From an uncultured Eggerthellaceae bacterium (GTDB lineage Bacteria; Actinomycetota; Coriobacteriia; Coriobacteriales; Eggerthellaceae), in contig CAKUDT010000097.1 in NCBI GenBank assembly GCA_934645125.1, positions 1 to 5,954 of the forward strand: a stretch of 5,954 bases of DNA. Reading direction: 5' to 3'. A program made the position numbers and the translations under genes. The notes below the pieces were generated by a model that worked only from the letters and a program-made list of their open reading frames with translations, was not told the DNA's origin and searched no databases. Each line of letters begins with the position of its first letter. Within the stretch, counting starts at the first letter, position 1. Shown in pieces: positions 5,344-5,954 of this stretch.

Positions 5344-5954
5344 ATGGAGGAAAGACCGAAAAGTGGCCTGGAAGCCTTGATGGCAGCGCTGGGCGGGTCT
5401 GGGTTCAACGTCGATGGTTTCGGCGGCTCCCAGAACGCGAAAAGCGCCGAAGATGAAATTGCCGAAGAGGTGGACTCCGTTTTCTCTGGCAGCAAAGGGG
5501 AAGGAGCGGCCGGCGGACAGCAGCGCAAGTCCGGAAACGGTGGCGGCTCGATGCCGAAAGTGCATTTTATTGAAAACATGGCTGAATGGAGCAAGAAACG
5601 CCTGGTAATTGCTGCAATTGTTGCTATTTTGGCGCTGGCGGCGGCGTACTGGTGGTTCCATCCGCCTATCAACATCCACAGCATTGACACCTGGTTTGTT
5701 GTCCTTATCATCGTGGCGTTTTTGTGGGCGTTCATGCGCGTGCGTTCCCGCAATTTCAGCAAGGGAACGAAGAAGGTCGAGCGTAATCCCGGTAAAGCGA
5801 AGGCGCTGAAGGTCGCATCGTTTATCCCGGTTGCGGTGGTTGTGGTGTTCTTGCTGGGCTCGGTGATGTCGCTTTCGCTGTTCCCGGGCAACGCGGAGAA
5901 GTATTCCAGCATCCTGACCATCCAGAACGAGGACTTCACGGAAGACATCAAGGA
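5344..5954 (+). CDS. Multi-pass membrane protein, 5' part only (203 codons visible)
   Basis: ATG at 5344 is preceded by AGGAAAGGA (5327-5335) eight bases upstream. The frame runs open off the right edge. Residues 1-75 are a soluble, Gly/Glu/Ser-rich, probably disordered N-terminus (GLEALMAALGGSG; GNGGGSMPK). Three hydrophobic helices follow at about 86-104, 115-131 and 156-178. The strongly basic loop at 132-156 (RVRSRNFSKGTKKVER) should be cytoplasmic, which puts the N-terminus inside and the segment after residue 179 outside. There is no cleavable signal peptide. The sequence after helix 3 (NAEKYSSILTIQNEDFTEDIK) reads like the start of a folded extracytoplasmic domain. It reminds me of a conserved family of Gram-positive membrane proteins of unknown function, some annotated CvpA-like; this is memory, not a search. 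Terminators and a promoter upstream suggest it is independent of acnA. Function unknown. Confidence 0.85.
   Translation, partial: MEERPKSGLEALMAALGGSGFNVDGFGGSQNAKSAEDEIAEEVDSVFSGSKGEGAAGGQQRKSGNGGGSMPKVHFIENMAEWSKKRLVIAAIVAILALAAAYWWFHPPINIHSIDTWFVVLIIVAFLWAFMRVRSRNFSKGTKKVERNPGKAKALKVASFIPVAVVVVFLLGSVMSLSLFPGNAEKYSSILTIQNEDFTEDIK

Noticed and set aside
5253..5951. Long minus-strand open frame (232 codons) opposite the last gene
   Set aside because: The + strand frame from 5344 has a strong ribosome site, a promoter and coherent membrane topology. The minus frame is its antisense shadow.
1..5954. Mobile elements, CRISPR arrays, tRNA/rRNA genes, riboswitches or a defence system
   Set aside because: I looked for terminal inverted repeats, spaced direct repeats, cloverleaf-like folds and transposase, recombinase or nuclease motifs, and found none. 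The genes are ordinary core metabolism plus two unassigned proteins.

Overview
The window reads as an ordinary piece of bacterial chromosome. It carries three complete genes and one gene cut by the right edge, all on the + strand, plus a faint hint of a divergent gene at the left edge. Codon use is moderately GC-rich with many Gly/Ala/Val residues. Strong Shine-Dalgarno sites, a TTG start and the style of the proteins suggest an anaerobic actinobacterium of the Coriobacteriia (Eggerthellaceae-like). That placement is a judgement from protein style, not a database result.

Layout: 1-25 may hold the first codons of a minus-strand gene. 26-279 is intergenic and contains a promoter. 280-843 encodes a small all-helical HEAT-repeat-like protein and ends in a clear intrinsic terminator (849-877). 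An extended -10 promoter at 885-893 follows directly and drives an isocitrate dehydrogenase gene (929-2017) whose cofactor-pocket residues predict NAD+ use. A 230-base spacer contains a 16-base tandem repeat over the icd stop codon and a possible 53-codon small ORF. It leads to acnA (2248-5010), a 920-residue aconitase with a TTG start. Downstream lie a strong hairpin (5034-5070), a second hairpin with a T-run (5106-5136), a pyrimidine-rich spacer and a promoter. These precede the start at 5344 of a three-helix membrane protein that continues beyond the window.

Aconitase and isocitrate dehydrogenase catalyse consecutive steps: citrate to isocitrate, then isocitrate to 2-oxoglutarate + CO2 + NADH. 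Together they form the oxidative arm of a (probably incomplete) TCA cycle, supplying 2-oxoglutarate for glutamate synthesis. No citrate synthase is in view. Nothing links the flanking HEAT-like and membrane proteins to that pathway, and terminators and promoters separate them from it.

I found no mobile element, CRISPR array, RNA gene or obviously novel system. The points most worth a second look are in the aconitase: a recent-looking 12-base repeat expansion that builds an Ala-rich insert, and changes in otherwise very conserved cluster-proximal motifs. The spacer upstream of acnA is also worth a look.
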